Assembly (NCBI RefSeq): GCF_019703515.2
Contig: NC_059346.1
Span: 50,265,501-50,329,500, forward strand
From: Myxocyprinus asiaticus
Taxonomy: Eukaryota; Chordata; Actinopteri; Cypriniformes; Catostomidae
Reading direction: 5' to 3'
Length of the DNA stretch: 64,000 bases
This document shows, piece after piece, positions 1-9,659 of this stretch (positions are counted from its first letter, which is position 1; each line of letters opens with the position of its first letter). A program made the translations under genes and the position numbers. The notes beneath the pieces are model-generated. The model did no database searches, had not been told where the DNA came from, and worked only from the letters and a program-made list of their open reading frames with translations.

Positions 1-1175
1 AGACCCAGCCCTGTCGTTGCTGTGTCCGGTGCGCGCTTTACGCATCTATTTGGATCGCATGCAGAGCTTTAGGGTCTCTGAGCAGCTCTTTGTCTGCTTT
101 GGTGCACAGCGAAAAGGAAGCGCTGTCTCCAAGCAGAGGATCGCACACTGGCTCATTGACGCCATAGCTATGGCATATCACGCCCAGTATATGCCGCCCC
201 CGGTAGGGCTACGAGCCCATTCTACCAGGGGTGTAGCGGCCTTCTGGGCCCTGGCCAGGGGTGCCTCTCTAACAGACATTTGCAGAGCAGCAGGTTGGGC
301 AACACCCAACACCTTTGCAAGGTTCTACAACCTCCGGTTGAAACCGGTTTCGTCCCAGGTAGTGGCACACAATTCAAGTGGATAAGCCCGGGATAGCCGG
401 CCGGGTGTATCGTTTGCACATAGCGCCTTCCACCTCTTTTGAGCTGAAGACGTGTGACATTAATTCCCAGTAGTGTTCACAAACTTTGCTCCCTGGTTGA
501 CTTCCTCCGAGCCCTGTGGCAGTTGAGTTTTCGGAGAGACTCGCTGCCAGCCCAGTACACATGCTAACTAAGAGCCCTGTTCTGGGGTAAGTGCTCCATA
601 TGTGGCGGTTCCCTGTAAGGCAAACCCCATGCGATGTATATCTTCCGCTAATTCTTTTCGCTGTTGGCAAACTGCGTCTTCCTTGGGTAGAGCCCAAGGT
701 AGTGACTCCTCCCCCGTTGGGTAGGATCTACCTTGAAGACTCTCCACATGGTTGGAAAGACGATGTGACGTATTTTTCCACTTAAATATCCCCCCTCTCT
801 TTTGGCAAGGTGTGGTCTCCACGGTGTCCTCCCCTTGGGAGGGACACCCCCCAACTAGACCTGGCGGCCCAATCGGATAATCCCCCTTCTTTTTTAGGGA
901 GTGGAAAAAAAGAAGGGGAAAAGAGGCCACGACTGGGTTAGCCTGTCTCTATCTTTTGGGTTGTCGACTTGTCCCCAAAGGGACGTTCGACACTCATAAC
1001 TATGTTGGGGGAGGTTACGTGTCGACCTGGTGTGCTGACCACGAGGCACACAGTTGTCTGCTCGTCACACACCGCCAGTTCACGTAACATAGTTCAGCCA
1101 GTTGTGGCGTTTCGTATAGGCACCCCTAGTGTCACTACATCGACACAACGTTGAGTGAGTGACAGACAGGGAATG
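1..1175 (+). mobile_element. 3' end of a DIRS-type retrotransposon
   Basis: Contains the recombinase end (to 385), a 3' non-coding region (386-1120) and a terminal repeat at about 1125-1175. The non-coding part 540-790 matches 30490-30770, the 3' region of another DIRS copy in the window. The terminal piece is the reverse complement of the left terminal repeat at 6686-6740: both carry a tract that reads, in the left-end orientation, GATGTAGTGACACTAGGGG, plus CTGTCTGTCACTCACTC. Inverted ends are what DIRS elements, unlike ordinary LTR elements, are expected to have. The 5' part lies outside the window. Confidence 0.75.
2..385 (+). pseudogene. DIRS tyrosine recombinase, C-terminal part
   Basis: C-terminal catalytic part of the tyrosine recombinase (YR) that DIRS-type retrotransposons use in place of an integrase to insert their circular DNA. 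The frame is open from base 2 to the stop near 383, so the protein runs in from outside the window; the N-terminal half and the first catalytic arginine are not visible. Counting from the residue at base 17, the family pattern is present: His68-Ser-Thr-Arg71 (the HxxR box), Trp94 in the His/Trp box and Tyr104 as likely nucleophile, within a stretch ending FARFYNL. A closely related copy lies at 29895-30330. The visible part has no stop or frameshift, so it decayed less than the other DIRS copies here. A Crypton recombinase is the alternative, but the DIRS gag and reverse transcriptase of the related copy at 7.2-9.1 kb favour DIRS. Classified as partial because the window edge cuts it. Confidence 0.8.
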
Positions 1176-1505
1176 TCATGGTTACTTACGTAACCTCCGT
1201 TCCCTGATGGAGGGAACGAGACATTGTGTCCCTCCTGCCACAATGCTGAACAACTCGCTGAAATAGCCGGACCTTGTCTCAGCTCCTCAGCATAAAACCT
1301 GAATGAGTGGTTGCATACCAGCTCCTTTTATACCTGTATGTCCGGGGGAGTGGCATGCCAATACCACTTGCCAATTTTCACTGGCCTTTTATCAAAGACC
1401 AGAGGTGTCTCGGGCTCCCAAGAGTGACCCTTAGTGTCACTACATCGACACAACGTCTCGTTCCCTCCATCAGGGAACGAGGTTACGCAAGTAACCATGA
1501 CGTTT
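1171..1505 (-). mobile_element. Miniature DIRS-ended element with ~55-bp inverted ends
   Basis: Non-coding element of about 335 bp whose two ends are inverted copies: 1176-1232 and 1447-1502 share the GTTACTTACGTAACC block, the self-complementary GTTCCCT...AGGGAAC block and the ACACAA(T/C)GTCTCG block. Read on the minus strand, the interior has the layout of the DIRS left end at 6700-6870, with the GTAGTGACACTA tract, a GCATGCCACTC block and a TATAAAAGG box. It abuts the terminal repeat of the preceding DIRS copy. It codes for nothing visible and would depend on proteins supplied elsewhere. It could instead be a tandem terminal-repeat remnant of a larger DIRS copy. Confidence 0.55.
1324..1332 (-). 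promoter_or_regulatory. TATA box of the miniature DIRS-ended element
   Basis: CCTTTTATA on the plus strand reads TATAAAAGG on the minus strand. It sits after the GCATGCCACTCC block, exactly as in the left terminal repeat of the DIRS copy at 6837. It is probably the core promoter of the element family. Confidence 0.45.
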
Positions 1506-1674
1506 TCAGACTGAAAGGTGATTAAAAAATTATTGAACTTTTGCATGAAACTTGTCCCTCACCGTTTGTGCTAAGGGCATAAATTGTATCTCAAATCATG
1601 CATTTTGCTGAGGAAAGGTGTGCTATTACTTTTCCGCCCGTTGAGACGATACCTCAAGCAAAAAACCCAATCGA
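1506..1674. other. Unassigned AT-rich spacer
   Basis: Short non-coding interval between two repeats. No frame, motif or repeat is recognised in it. Confidence 0.4.
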
Positions 1675-2026
1675 CTAAGGCAGCTTTCACACTAGCACTT
1701 TTGGTGCACAGCCAAGTACATTTGACTTCAAAGTTCCGGTTCGTTTGGATGATGTGAATGCTGTTTTCTGAACTCGGAGCACACCCGCGAACAACAACTG
1801 AGTCTTCTTAAAAAGGTGATCTAGGGTATAGTTCATGTGGACTGGTATGGTACACCTCTGAATGGTTCATATATGGTTCATATAAACACAATCGTCCTAA
1901 ATCGCAGAAGTGAACCGCTATTGATGACGTATAATTCACGTCTCTGTATGCTCCTGATCACAATTTAATGCTCTCCAAACTCAGATTCAGCCCAAGCAAT
2001 CAAACCAAGTGTGAAAGCACCCTAAC
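1675..2026. mobile_element. MITE with GCTTTCACACT inverted ends
   Basis: Ends are inverted copies: CAGCTTTCACACTAGCAC at 1681 and, at the right, CCAAGTGTGAAAGCACCC near 2006-2023. The interior has no open frame. Length about 350 bp with roughly 20-bp imperfect ends fits a non-autonomous cut-and-paste element. The superfamily is not clear and no convincing target duplication was found. Confidence 0.55.
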
Positions 2027-2084
2027 AGAAACCCAAGCCATATCTAGAGACTAGAATATCATAGAGACTTTGAGCTTGGCTCTT

Positions 2085-2215
2085 TTGACTTGGGCCAGAA
2101 ATTAACCACCTAGCTACCCCAGAATACCCTAGCAACCACACAGAACACCTTAGCAACAGCATGTCAATACCCAGGCATCCACCTACAACAACTTGATCAC
2201 ACAGCAAATCAACAT
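2085..2215. repeat. CTAGCAACCAC-type degenerate tandem repeat
   Basis: Repeated variants of CCTAGCAACCA and CCTTAGCAACAGC occur at about 2110-2165 among related ACC-rich words. It looks like a short eroded minisatellite. Non-coding. Confidence 0.4.
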
Positions 2216-2423
2216 GTTGCTTCCGAATGTTTGTGTACCCTGAAATCAACCCCATTCTGCCGAATTACTGACAAGCGACATCCCTCATCAGACATTTTTG
2301 CATCAATTCAAATGTGCTCACATTTTCCTGTGGCGCTACTGTTAGTCTGTTTTATGTGCAAGCTTTGAAAAGAGGGTTCTGGTCACATGGAAAATAGGAA
2401 GTAGTCATGTTCACATAAATGAT

Positions 2424-2690
2424 GTTAACCGCGATTCGGAGGTTGCATTTTCACTCTAAAATGACATTTTTACTCCACTGAAGTATCTAGATCTAGGGTT
2501 GGTGATTGGGTTAGGGAGTAGCATTAATAAGAATGCATTCCTGTTGACTGTATTACATGATTTACAACCAAAAATGCAACTTGCTTTTGGCACCACCCTG
2601 TGGACATTACACCTGGAGTATGGGGCCACACATTCCGATAAGTTCAACAAAACTACCAGCTTCGGACACTGGGGCCAGTGGTTTGAATTT
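2424..2690 (+). repeat. Dispersed repeat, copy 1 (pair of 27118-27390)
   Basis: Reads GAGGTTGCATTTT, then a CATTTTTACTCCA block, GGTT(G/A)G-rich text, AATGCATTCCT, CTGTGGACATT and a GGCCACTGGGGGCAGT-like end. The reverse complement of 27118-27390 has the same blocks in the same order and spacing. The open frames over it are chance. Superfamily unknown. Confidence 0.65.
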
Positions 2691-2699
2691 TGCAGTTTA

Positions 2700-4575
2700 C
2701 TCAGTCTGCCCACAACACCATAGCACCTTGGAGGTGACTTTTGTACATGAAACCACCACTTACATATTCTTAGAGAGTGTAAAAATCCAGTATTATATAT
2801 GTAATCCAAATCCTACACCGACTCTCACCTCACATCCCCTATCCACACTGTTGACAATTCCATACAGCATTTTGAACAACATGTTCTCCACTAACCATTC
2901 AATCTAATATTTAAGGGAGAACATGATTGCAAAAAGGGTCCTGCGAGTAGGAAGATTAAGCCTGAACAAGGGCATTCCTATACAAGAAATGCAATTCAGT
3001 CCCATCATGCCCCAGTTTTAATCTCAGCAATGCTTAAGACACACATACCCATCAGACGGGTGAAAATAACCGCACAACATGAGGGAAGAAATTCTATGCT
3101 GTCGTACAGCCATTAGTGTATGCTAAAGTTACAATTACATTTCTGAGCAACTGGATAATTACATAGGCAGGAACCCATGGATATGAGTCATATTCTAAGG
3201 CTAAACCTGAAGTGCCATTAAGAATCCTAACACAATTGTGAGACTCTAAAACTGGGTCACACAAGACTAGCTGTAGCTGTTGGCTCTGAAAACTCTCTCA
3301 GATGTGATCCTGTTGGAGAGGTTAACTGTAATTTCTATTTGTAAGTCCAAAAAACGGACAGCCAAAATCCTCGAACAGCAAAAGCTTTGAGTCTCCAGTT
3401 TCTATTTGGACGGCAATTGTTTCTCAGGGTGACGTCTGTAAAAGTCAATTTTCATGGCTCCTCTGTGATAAAACTCATGCGTTCGGATGACAATTAAATC
3501 ACGGGGGATGAGCGAGACTTTTTGTCAATCATACTATTGCAGTTGCGCTTGTTATATGGACAAAATAAATCAACCCACAAACTGTGTCCTCTGTATTTGC
3601 GTTTAAATATGTTTGGAATTACGCTAAAGTGAAAATAAAAATTTTAAAGCATGAGGGAACCGCACTGCAAAGCGCTGCGGACATTTACAGAGTACATTTT
3701 CACATACGGAGCAAGCCAAAATCCTTGTGAAGAGCAATTAAATGAATCAAGAAACTGTAGGGGCAAGACTGTTTATCAACGCAGCCAAATAAATATATAG
3801 AATCTGCACATATAAAGGACAGTAAAGATAGTTCAAATGAAATTTGAGGAGCTATGGTAAAAATGGTTTGCTTATATTTTATCTATCAAAATAACGGACA
3901 TCATTTGGAATTATCTGTCAGTGTTTAAAAAGTGGAGGTGGAAATTAAACCTTTTAAATAAGATTTTCTGGGACTACTCGACTCATATCAATGAGTAGTC
4001 ATGCAAGCCCTACGTATAAATGTATTTAGTAAATGTTTCTACATTAAAATGTGATATATTACAATTTTATTACATTGCTGCCATAATAATGGACCATTTC
4101 AAAAGTTTACATGATCTGGCTCTCGTTTTTCTTTCCCTTCCCTTAAGAGTTCCCACTCACTGCGGTGGATTGGCAATGGAATTTTATTTTTGTAAATTAT
4201 TTCAAACATTTCTATTACACAATCCTCCAACTTTCACAACTGTCCATTACCGCCAGAGCTGTTACCATGCGCAGCGCAAATGTACGGTACTTAGCAGTGG
4301 TCAAAAAGGATTTCCAAAATGGCTTTTGGATTATAAACTCAGAGATGTGGATTCGGACGGTAATTAAATTGCCACATGATCTTGGTGTTTGTCAAAAAAC
4401 AGTAGGTAATTTGGCCGGGAATTTTCTCGCGGGAGGTGGGAGAAAAACACAGACATTTCGGATTCGGACATCAATAAAATCACTGACTACCCCCTGTAAA
4501 TGCTGGAATTACTTCACATCCCCATGTAAAATAATTGCCATCCGAACAGGGCTAAAGACTGCAAGGGTGTAGCAA
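2700..4575. other. Unique AT-rich non-coding DNA
   Basis: About 1.9 kb with no convincing exon, repeat end or RNA gene. Short open frames here have neither recognisable domains nor splice context. Confidence 0.4.
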
Positions 4576-4576
4576 C

Positions 4577-4670
4577 TATTATAAACATTATACAGTACCT
4601 TTTACAATGTTTTTTGCAAATCTATTTAAATGAGGATAGTATGCTGCAAGGACATAGAGGAAAAGTGCAA
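4577..4670 (+). repeat. Local direct duplication, copy 1
   Basis: The run from ATTATAAACATTATA through TTTACAATG, TTTGCAAATC, TTTAAAT(G/A)AGGATAGT, GCTGCAAGGACA to GAAAAGTGCAA recurs at 5142-5229 in the same order with a few substitutions and small deletions. The copies are about 565 bp apart. Confidence 0.7.
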
Positions 4671-5141
4671 TGGTGTGTGGAAGTGACGTTCTGTCTGTCA
4701 TGCAAAATAGCGCCTTGATGTGGTCTCAAGGCCTTTGCTCATGTGCATATTTAAGTCCACAATTTTGGACAGGGCCAAAAGTTTTTATTTGGAAATGTAA
4801 AATGTAACTCTGCAACCTAATACAGCTGCAATGCACTGTTATAGGCATCCTTTAACCAATGAGAATTTCAGAGAGTCGGGTCCAGTTTTGCTTTTGAAAA
4901 TCCAATTGGTTAATTCCCTCGAGCAAACAAACTCTGCTCTTTCCACACCCTCAAACTCCATTTCATGCATTCCAATCTGTCAAATGCTTGATCAGAGCTT
5001 TCTCTATTGTATAAATGCCCTCATACCGAGCTGAAGCCTCTGCCAAGTGGTTACATTGGCAGTTACATTGGCAGCGGAAAATTAACATGAAGAAATCTTA
5101 CTGGGGCAGGTGCCCACTCACCTGGGCAAATGTTACATCAC

Positions 5142-5229
5142 CATTATAAACATTATATATTTTACAATGTTTTTGCAAATCCGTTTAAATAAGGATAGTG
5201 TGCTGCAAGGACACAGATGAAAAGTGCAA
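5142..5229 (+). repeat. Local direct duplication, copy 2
   Basis: Second copy of the segment at 4577-4670, slightly shortened around the TTTACAATG block. The intervening 470 bp shows no element ends, so this looks like an old local duplication. Confidence 0.7.
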
Positions 5230-5239
5230 GGGAGTACAA

Positions 5240-6685
5240 CTGTGAGACTCGAGCACGAGCACCAGCTGAGAATTTCCATTCCAATTCAGATGCATGGGAA
5301 TGCTAATGGTAAGCTCTCTTCACTGCCTTGGATGTTCATTTTGCCCATGATCAAGTTAAAAAAATTATCCTTTACAAGTGCAAAGGTAGAACTTAACTTT
5401 TTTCCTAGCTCATAGATCTGGGAACCTTGCCGTTCCCTCATATTCATTTTTTCCCCATGTCTGCAGTTTACTTAAAGCAGATTTAATTGCTCTACTGAGG
5501 GGCACTCCAGCTAGCAAGATTCTCTTCATGTTATTATCACTTCAAAGAGGACTGCACCATTTTTCTGCATTAAATTTCTAAGTGAGCTTCCTATATCTTC
5601 CAATATCACTCATCTGTTGTATTAAATTTGTGCTCTGAGCTAGAGTTTAAGTACTGTACTCTATTCTAATATCTCTACATCCAGTTAGCTCAGTATCTAC
5701 TGTAAGGCAAGCTTAATTTAGGCCAATTAATATATAAATCAGAACCATCCTTAGTTGTTTCAGGGATAAATGCAAGAATTAATTACTGTAGCCATTTAGA
5801 ATGAACAGGGAGGAAATGCAGGCGATATATCATGAGTAAGCAGAGTCTGGGTAGATAATTTTTTTTTTTCTGATCTAAGCAATCTTTCTGACTTTTGCCC
5901 CTGCCCATCTGAATCAGTTGCCTGAGGTCCTTGCCACTGAAAAAAAAAAAAAAAGACACAAACATACTACAACACAAATTTAATTTCCAAGGACGAAGTT
6001 ATCTCTGGCATCTCTGAGTAAAGCACAAAGTAGACATAGCACCCTAGAAGCAGTGGCACAGTGATAGAAAGTGAGAAGAATGTTTGGAATGAAATATTAG
6101 CTTCCCATTTACTGAATACTGTGCAGTACATTTTAAAAAATAGTAGGTCAAACAGAATGTGCTGCAACAATTCACCTTTCAAACAGTAGAAGGCTACATT
6201 GTTGTCTCATAATGTAGCACCTGCATACTATGTTGCATGTTTAAGTCAGCAAGTGGCATCCAGTGATCATCTTGGAATTAAAAACTGTGATTTTGCTATA
6301 GTAATAAAATTTTGTATAAAATGTTGTATTTATTCGCAGTCCAGTTACATAATGAGTCAAGAAAGGGATGTTAAAAATGTGGGTGATATAACTTCTGGTT
6401 CATTCACACATTGCAGAAGTTCTCACATAACCAGTCGAGTATGAACAAGTTTTCTCAAAGCCCTTTTCCAATGAAATTACGATGGTTCTTGTGTGTTGCC
6501 TATGCTCGGCTGGTTCACGGCCTGGGCAATCTCTGGAGTCTGCCGCAAACCGGACATGCCTTTCTACTGACTTGAAACCCGAACGTTGATGTAAAGGGTT
6601 ATGTGGCTACATGGTAGTTTTACTTGACTATCTCACCCACTAACAAACATGGCACATCACAGTGTTTGTGAAGCTTTAATTTCAG
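5240..6685. other. Non-coding spacer
   Basis: AT-rich, with poly-T (5862-5871) and poly-A (5941-5954) runs. No gene, element end or structured RNA is supported. Confidence 0.4.
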
Positions 6686-6836
6686 TTCCCTGTCTGTCAC
6701 TCACTCGACATTGTGTTGATGTAGTGACACTAGGGGTTCGATCCTGAGAGCCCCAATCACCTTTGCTTAAAATAGAAAAGGCCATTGTAATTGGCGAGTG
6801 GAATTTGCATGCCACTCTCCGCCCCGGACGTACGGG

Positions 6837-6845
6837 TATAAAAGG
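6837..6845 (+). promoter_or_regulatory. TATA box of the DIRS copy
   Basis: TATAAAAGG lies within the left terminal repeat, about 370 bp before the gag-like frame. The same box in the same context is found inverted at 1324-1332, so the position is conserved between copies. Confidence 0.5.
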
Positions 6846-7207
6846 AGATGGCGTGCATCACTCATTCAGACTTTTTCTTTGGAGCCGAATGCTTGTGTGC
6901 TCGTCCTCTCACCTCTTGCTATGCTGCTGGATTTTTTACGCCGCATATAGGCGGTCACCCTCACACGGTCGTGTGTGGTGCTTCCCCTGGTCGCTTCGTA
7001 AGCCTGAGTCTGCGGATGCTAAAAGGGTATATTCGAAAGAGTATATTTTCTCTAAAAGAGCTCACGCAAACGCTTGCCATCTTTTTAAAGATGTCCTTCC
7101 ACCTTTTCACTACTGGATGTGGCTGTTATCTCTCCCCTCCGGATACCCATGAAATCTGCCTCGAGTGTCTGGGGCACCAGCACGCCAAGGCGACTTTCGT
7201 GTAAGAG

Positions 7208-8266
7208 TTGTGTTCTCATTGCGAGAACACGCCCATGAGAACGTTGCGGTCGCGGCTCACTTCCTTCTTCATGAAGCAAGGAGCCACCGTGGCTACTCCC
7301 CAACCTGGTCCGTCCTGGGCTGACGCTCAGCCGGCCGGGTCGGCAAGCACCGTAGGCGATCTGGATGTGGACATGGGAGCGTTTCTGCCGGCTCAGCCCC
7401 CACAGACCTCCCATCCCCCAACACGCTCGTTCTGTCTGGACGAGCTGTCGAGCGATGCAGGTGGTCTGCTTCAGGGCGGGTTTAATATGTCGTTCGCGGC
7501 TCGTGACGAGGATGAGCTTTCGGTCGCAGCATCGGAGGGTGAGCTTCTGCTATCAGAAGCTGATGAATCTTCTGAGCTCCTGCCCATGGGTGGTAGAGCA
7601 CAGGATGAGGCGGACGCTGAGATGGCAGCCATGCTTGCCCAGGTGGCTGCGAACATCGGGCTGGAGTGGAACCCTCCACCCTGCCCTGAGCATTCGCGGC
7701 TGGACGATTGGTTTCTGGGCTAGGAGCGCGACTCACGGCCATGCCCCGCCCCGGTGCCTTTCTTCCCGGAAGTGCACGAGGAGCTAACAAAGTCGTGGAA
7801 TGCACCTTTTACTGCCCGTACACGCTTCATGGGCTCGTTCACTCTGACTACCCTCGACGGTGGAGCGGCTAAGAGATATGTCAGGCTTCCCCAGGTAGAG
7901 CATGCCGTAGTGGTGCATTTATGCCCGCAGGGTGCAGCCACCTGGCACGACCGACCAAGGCTTCCTTCCAAGGCCTGTTAGTTCTCTTCCTCTTTAATGA
8001 TGAAGGCTTACAAGGCTGCGGGTCAGGCCGCTTCCACCCTGCATGCTATGGCCACCCTGCAGGTCCACCAGGCCAAGGTGCTGAAAGATCTGCACAATGG
8101 TAGGACCGACCCAGGGCTGATGCAGGAACTGTGCACTGCGACCGACCTTGCCTTACGTGCTGGCCCCGGGGCATCTCTCCAGCCCCACCATCGCCCCCGG
8201 GCCAGCGCGTGGGGAGTATTACATCGCCGAGTGCCCTCTGGGCCTCGGCACCCACACGGTCAATAA
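7208..8266 (+). pseudogene. DIRS gag-like ORF1, with in-frame stops
   Basis: Putative nucleocapsid/gag-like first frame of the DIRS element, thought to package the element RNA; its biochemistry is poorly known. One frame runs from 7208 to about 8170, then into unrelated text up to 8266. It is broken by a TAG at 7721 after LDDWFLG and a TAG at 7979 after RPRLPSKAC. The first 170 residues are acidic and rich in Ser, Glu and Asp. The second part has the block conserved among fish DIRS copies, with FFPEVHEELTKSW, TTLDGGAAKRYV and HLCPQGAATW, followed by AYKAAGQAASTLHAMA and LQVHQAKVLKDLH. Because both stops are in frame, simple base changes explain them. Family resemblance is from recognition, and no zinc knuckle is seen. 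The region after 8170 looks deleted compared with related copies. The start at 7208 is the first Met of the open stretch; a Met at 7232 is an alternative. Confidence 0.6.
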
Positions 8267-8432
8267 AAGAGCAGTTTCCTCATTCCCTGGGCCAGCACAC
8301 TTGCAACGGCCAGAAGTCTTTCTGGTCAATCAGGCAAACGTGAGTACCTCCCGTTCCCTCGTTCTCCGTTGAGAGACAGCCGGTAAGTGCGCTGGTCTCT
8401 GGGCCCGCTCGCCCCCCCAGTCACCGGCCATC

Positions 8433-9085
8433 GTGGGCTGTCTTCCAGGAGGGACACCTGCTCTGCCTTGTCGCGAACAACCCTGCCTGGACACGGTAAG
8501 TCCAGTCGTCCCCCTGGTGCCACTGTCACAGACGCTGGAGGCCTGGTTAGCGCTATCCAGCCCCTCGCGGTGGTTCATCAGGACGATTTGCCTCAGTTAC
8601 GCGATCCAGTTCGTCAGACGCCCGCCCCAGTTCAGTGGAATCCTCTCCACTACGGTGCAGGGCGAGGGTGCCTCCATCCTCCGGGTTGAGGTTGCCACCC
8701 TTCTGACGAAGGGAGCATTAGAGCCCGTCCCCATAACCGAGTTGCGCAAGGGCTTCTACAGCCCTTATTTTATCGTGCCCAAGAGAAGGGGAGGGTCGCG
8801 CCCAGTCTTGGACCTGCGTGCCCTGAACAAGGCCTTCAGGCCTTCAATTATCTCGATGACTGGCTAATCCTAGCTCACTCGTGAGATCTATTGTGTGCGC
8901 ACAGGGGCCTTGTGCTTCAGCACCTCGACCGACTCGGGCTTCAGGTCAACTGGGAGAAGAGCGAGCTCTCCCCTGTGCAGAGCATCTCTTTTCACATTAT
9001 AGACCTAGCAGGTCTTCTGCCAGCGGTGGTAGACACGATCACTCAGGCCAGGGCCCCCTCTATGAGTAATCTCTCACAGTGTTAG
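8433..9085 (+). pseudogene. DIRS reverse transcriptase, palm deleted
   Basis: Start of the DIRS reverse transcriptase. The first frame (8433-8867) has the linker and finger region with PVPITELRKGFYSPYFIVPKR and SRPVLDLRALNKAF, matching RT motifs 1-2. At about 8843 the text jumps, in another frame, to NYLDDWLILAHS, the YxDD catalytic motif, followed by a thumb-like stretch (HRGLVLQHLDRLGLQVNWEK) to 9085. The palm segment that should lie between (the first catalytic Asp and the template-grip motif) is missing, so a deletion joined two parts of one gene out of frame. A stop also follows the YLDD block near 8881. It cannot encode active enzyme. Upstream the frame continues from the gag-like region after a gap. 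Assignment to DIRS rather than Gypsy rests on the company of this gag and on the matching recombinases elsewhere in the window. Confidence 0.65.
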
Positions 9086-9394
9086 AACACCTGCTCTTGG
9101 AATAATGAAAATTATGGCAAGTTTACATGAACCCAGTTGTAAGCAATCACCACTCAAACAATAACAAAATATGCTTGGGTGTCATTTTATCTATATCTCT
9201 GCCTTTTAAATGACATTTCCATTAGCACTTCTGTGGGACAGCTTTAAAACTACTTTGAAGAATATGTGTTATCATAAGACAGAAAGGGTCAAATAGAGGC
9301 TGAACATCCCCAGGGTAAAGCAGGGCCACCAACAAGGTGAAGTAAATGTGACTAAAGAAAAGACATTTTGAAAGAAAGAACATTAAAGAACATT

Positions 9395-9650
9395 GAAGAC
9401 TCTGTCATCATTAACACATCCTCATGTTGTTTCAGACTTTCTTGTGTGGAACACAAAAGGAGATGAATGTCAGAATGTCCAAGCTGTTCTTTTTCATACA
9501 ATGACAGTGAACAGTGACCACGACTGTCCTTGGTCCCCATCCACTTTTATTGGACATTCTACTAGATATCACCTTTTGTGTTCCACACAATTAGCAAAGT
9601 AAAAACAGTTTAGAACAATAAGAAGGTGAGTAAATAATAACATAATTTTC
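9395..9650. mobile_element. MITE with CTCACC(C/T)TC-type inverted ends
   Basis: The left part (CTGTCATCATTAACACATCC, TCATGTTGTTTCAGAC) is the inverse of the right part (GTTTAGAACAATAAGAAGG, TGAGTAAATAATAACA). The interior words CTTGTGTGGAACACAAAAGG and TTTTGTGTTCCACAC are also mutually inverted. This is a very common fish foldback repeat. No coding capacity. Confidence 0.6.
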
Positions 9651-9659
9651 CATTTAAAA

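Larger units (their letters stand above)
6686..9085 (+). mobile_element. DIRS-type retrotransposon, internally deleted, 5' part
   Basis: The order is: left terminal repeat with TATA box (6686-6870), untranslated leader, gag-like frame (7208-8266), start of reverse transcriptase (8433-8867) and a short later RT piece (8850-9085). RNase H, the recombinase and the right end are absent. The element stops abruptly near 9085. The left terminal tract is the reverse complement of 1125-1175. GC content is clearly higher than in the flanks. A solo left half like this suggests a later deletion of the 3' part. Confidence 0.75.

Noticed and set aside
5783..5977. Possible small exon on the minus strand (tract of T, then CAG, then an open stretch GKDLRQLIQMGRGKSQKD)
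   Set aside because: The pyrimidine tract is a simple poly-T, no further exons are seen and the stretch has no known domain.
7208..7723. A 171-residue open frame that could be a host gene
   Set aside because: It continues, in frame past a stop, into text typical of DIRS gag and is followed by DIRS RT and preceded by a DIRS terminal repeat.
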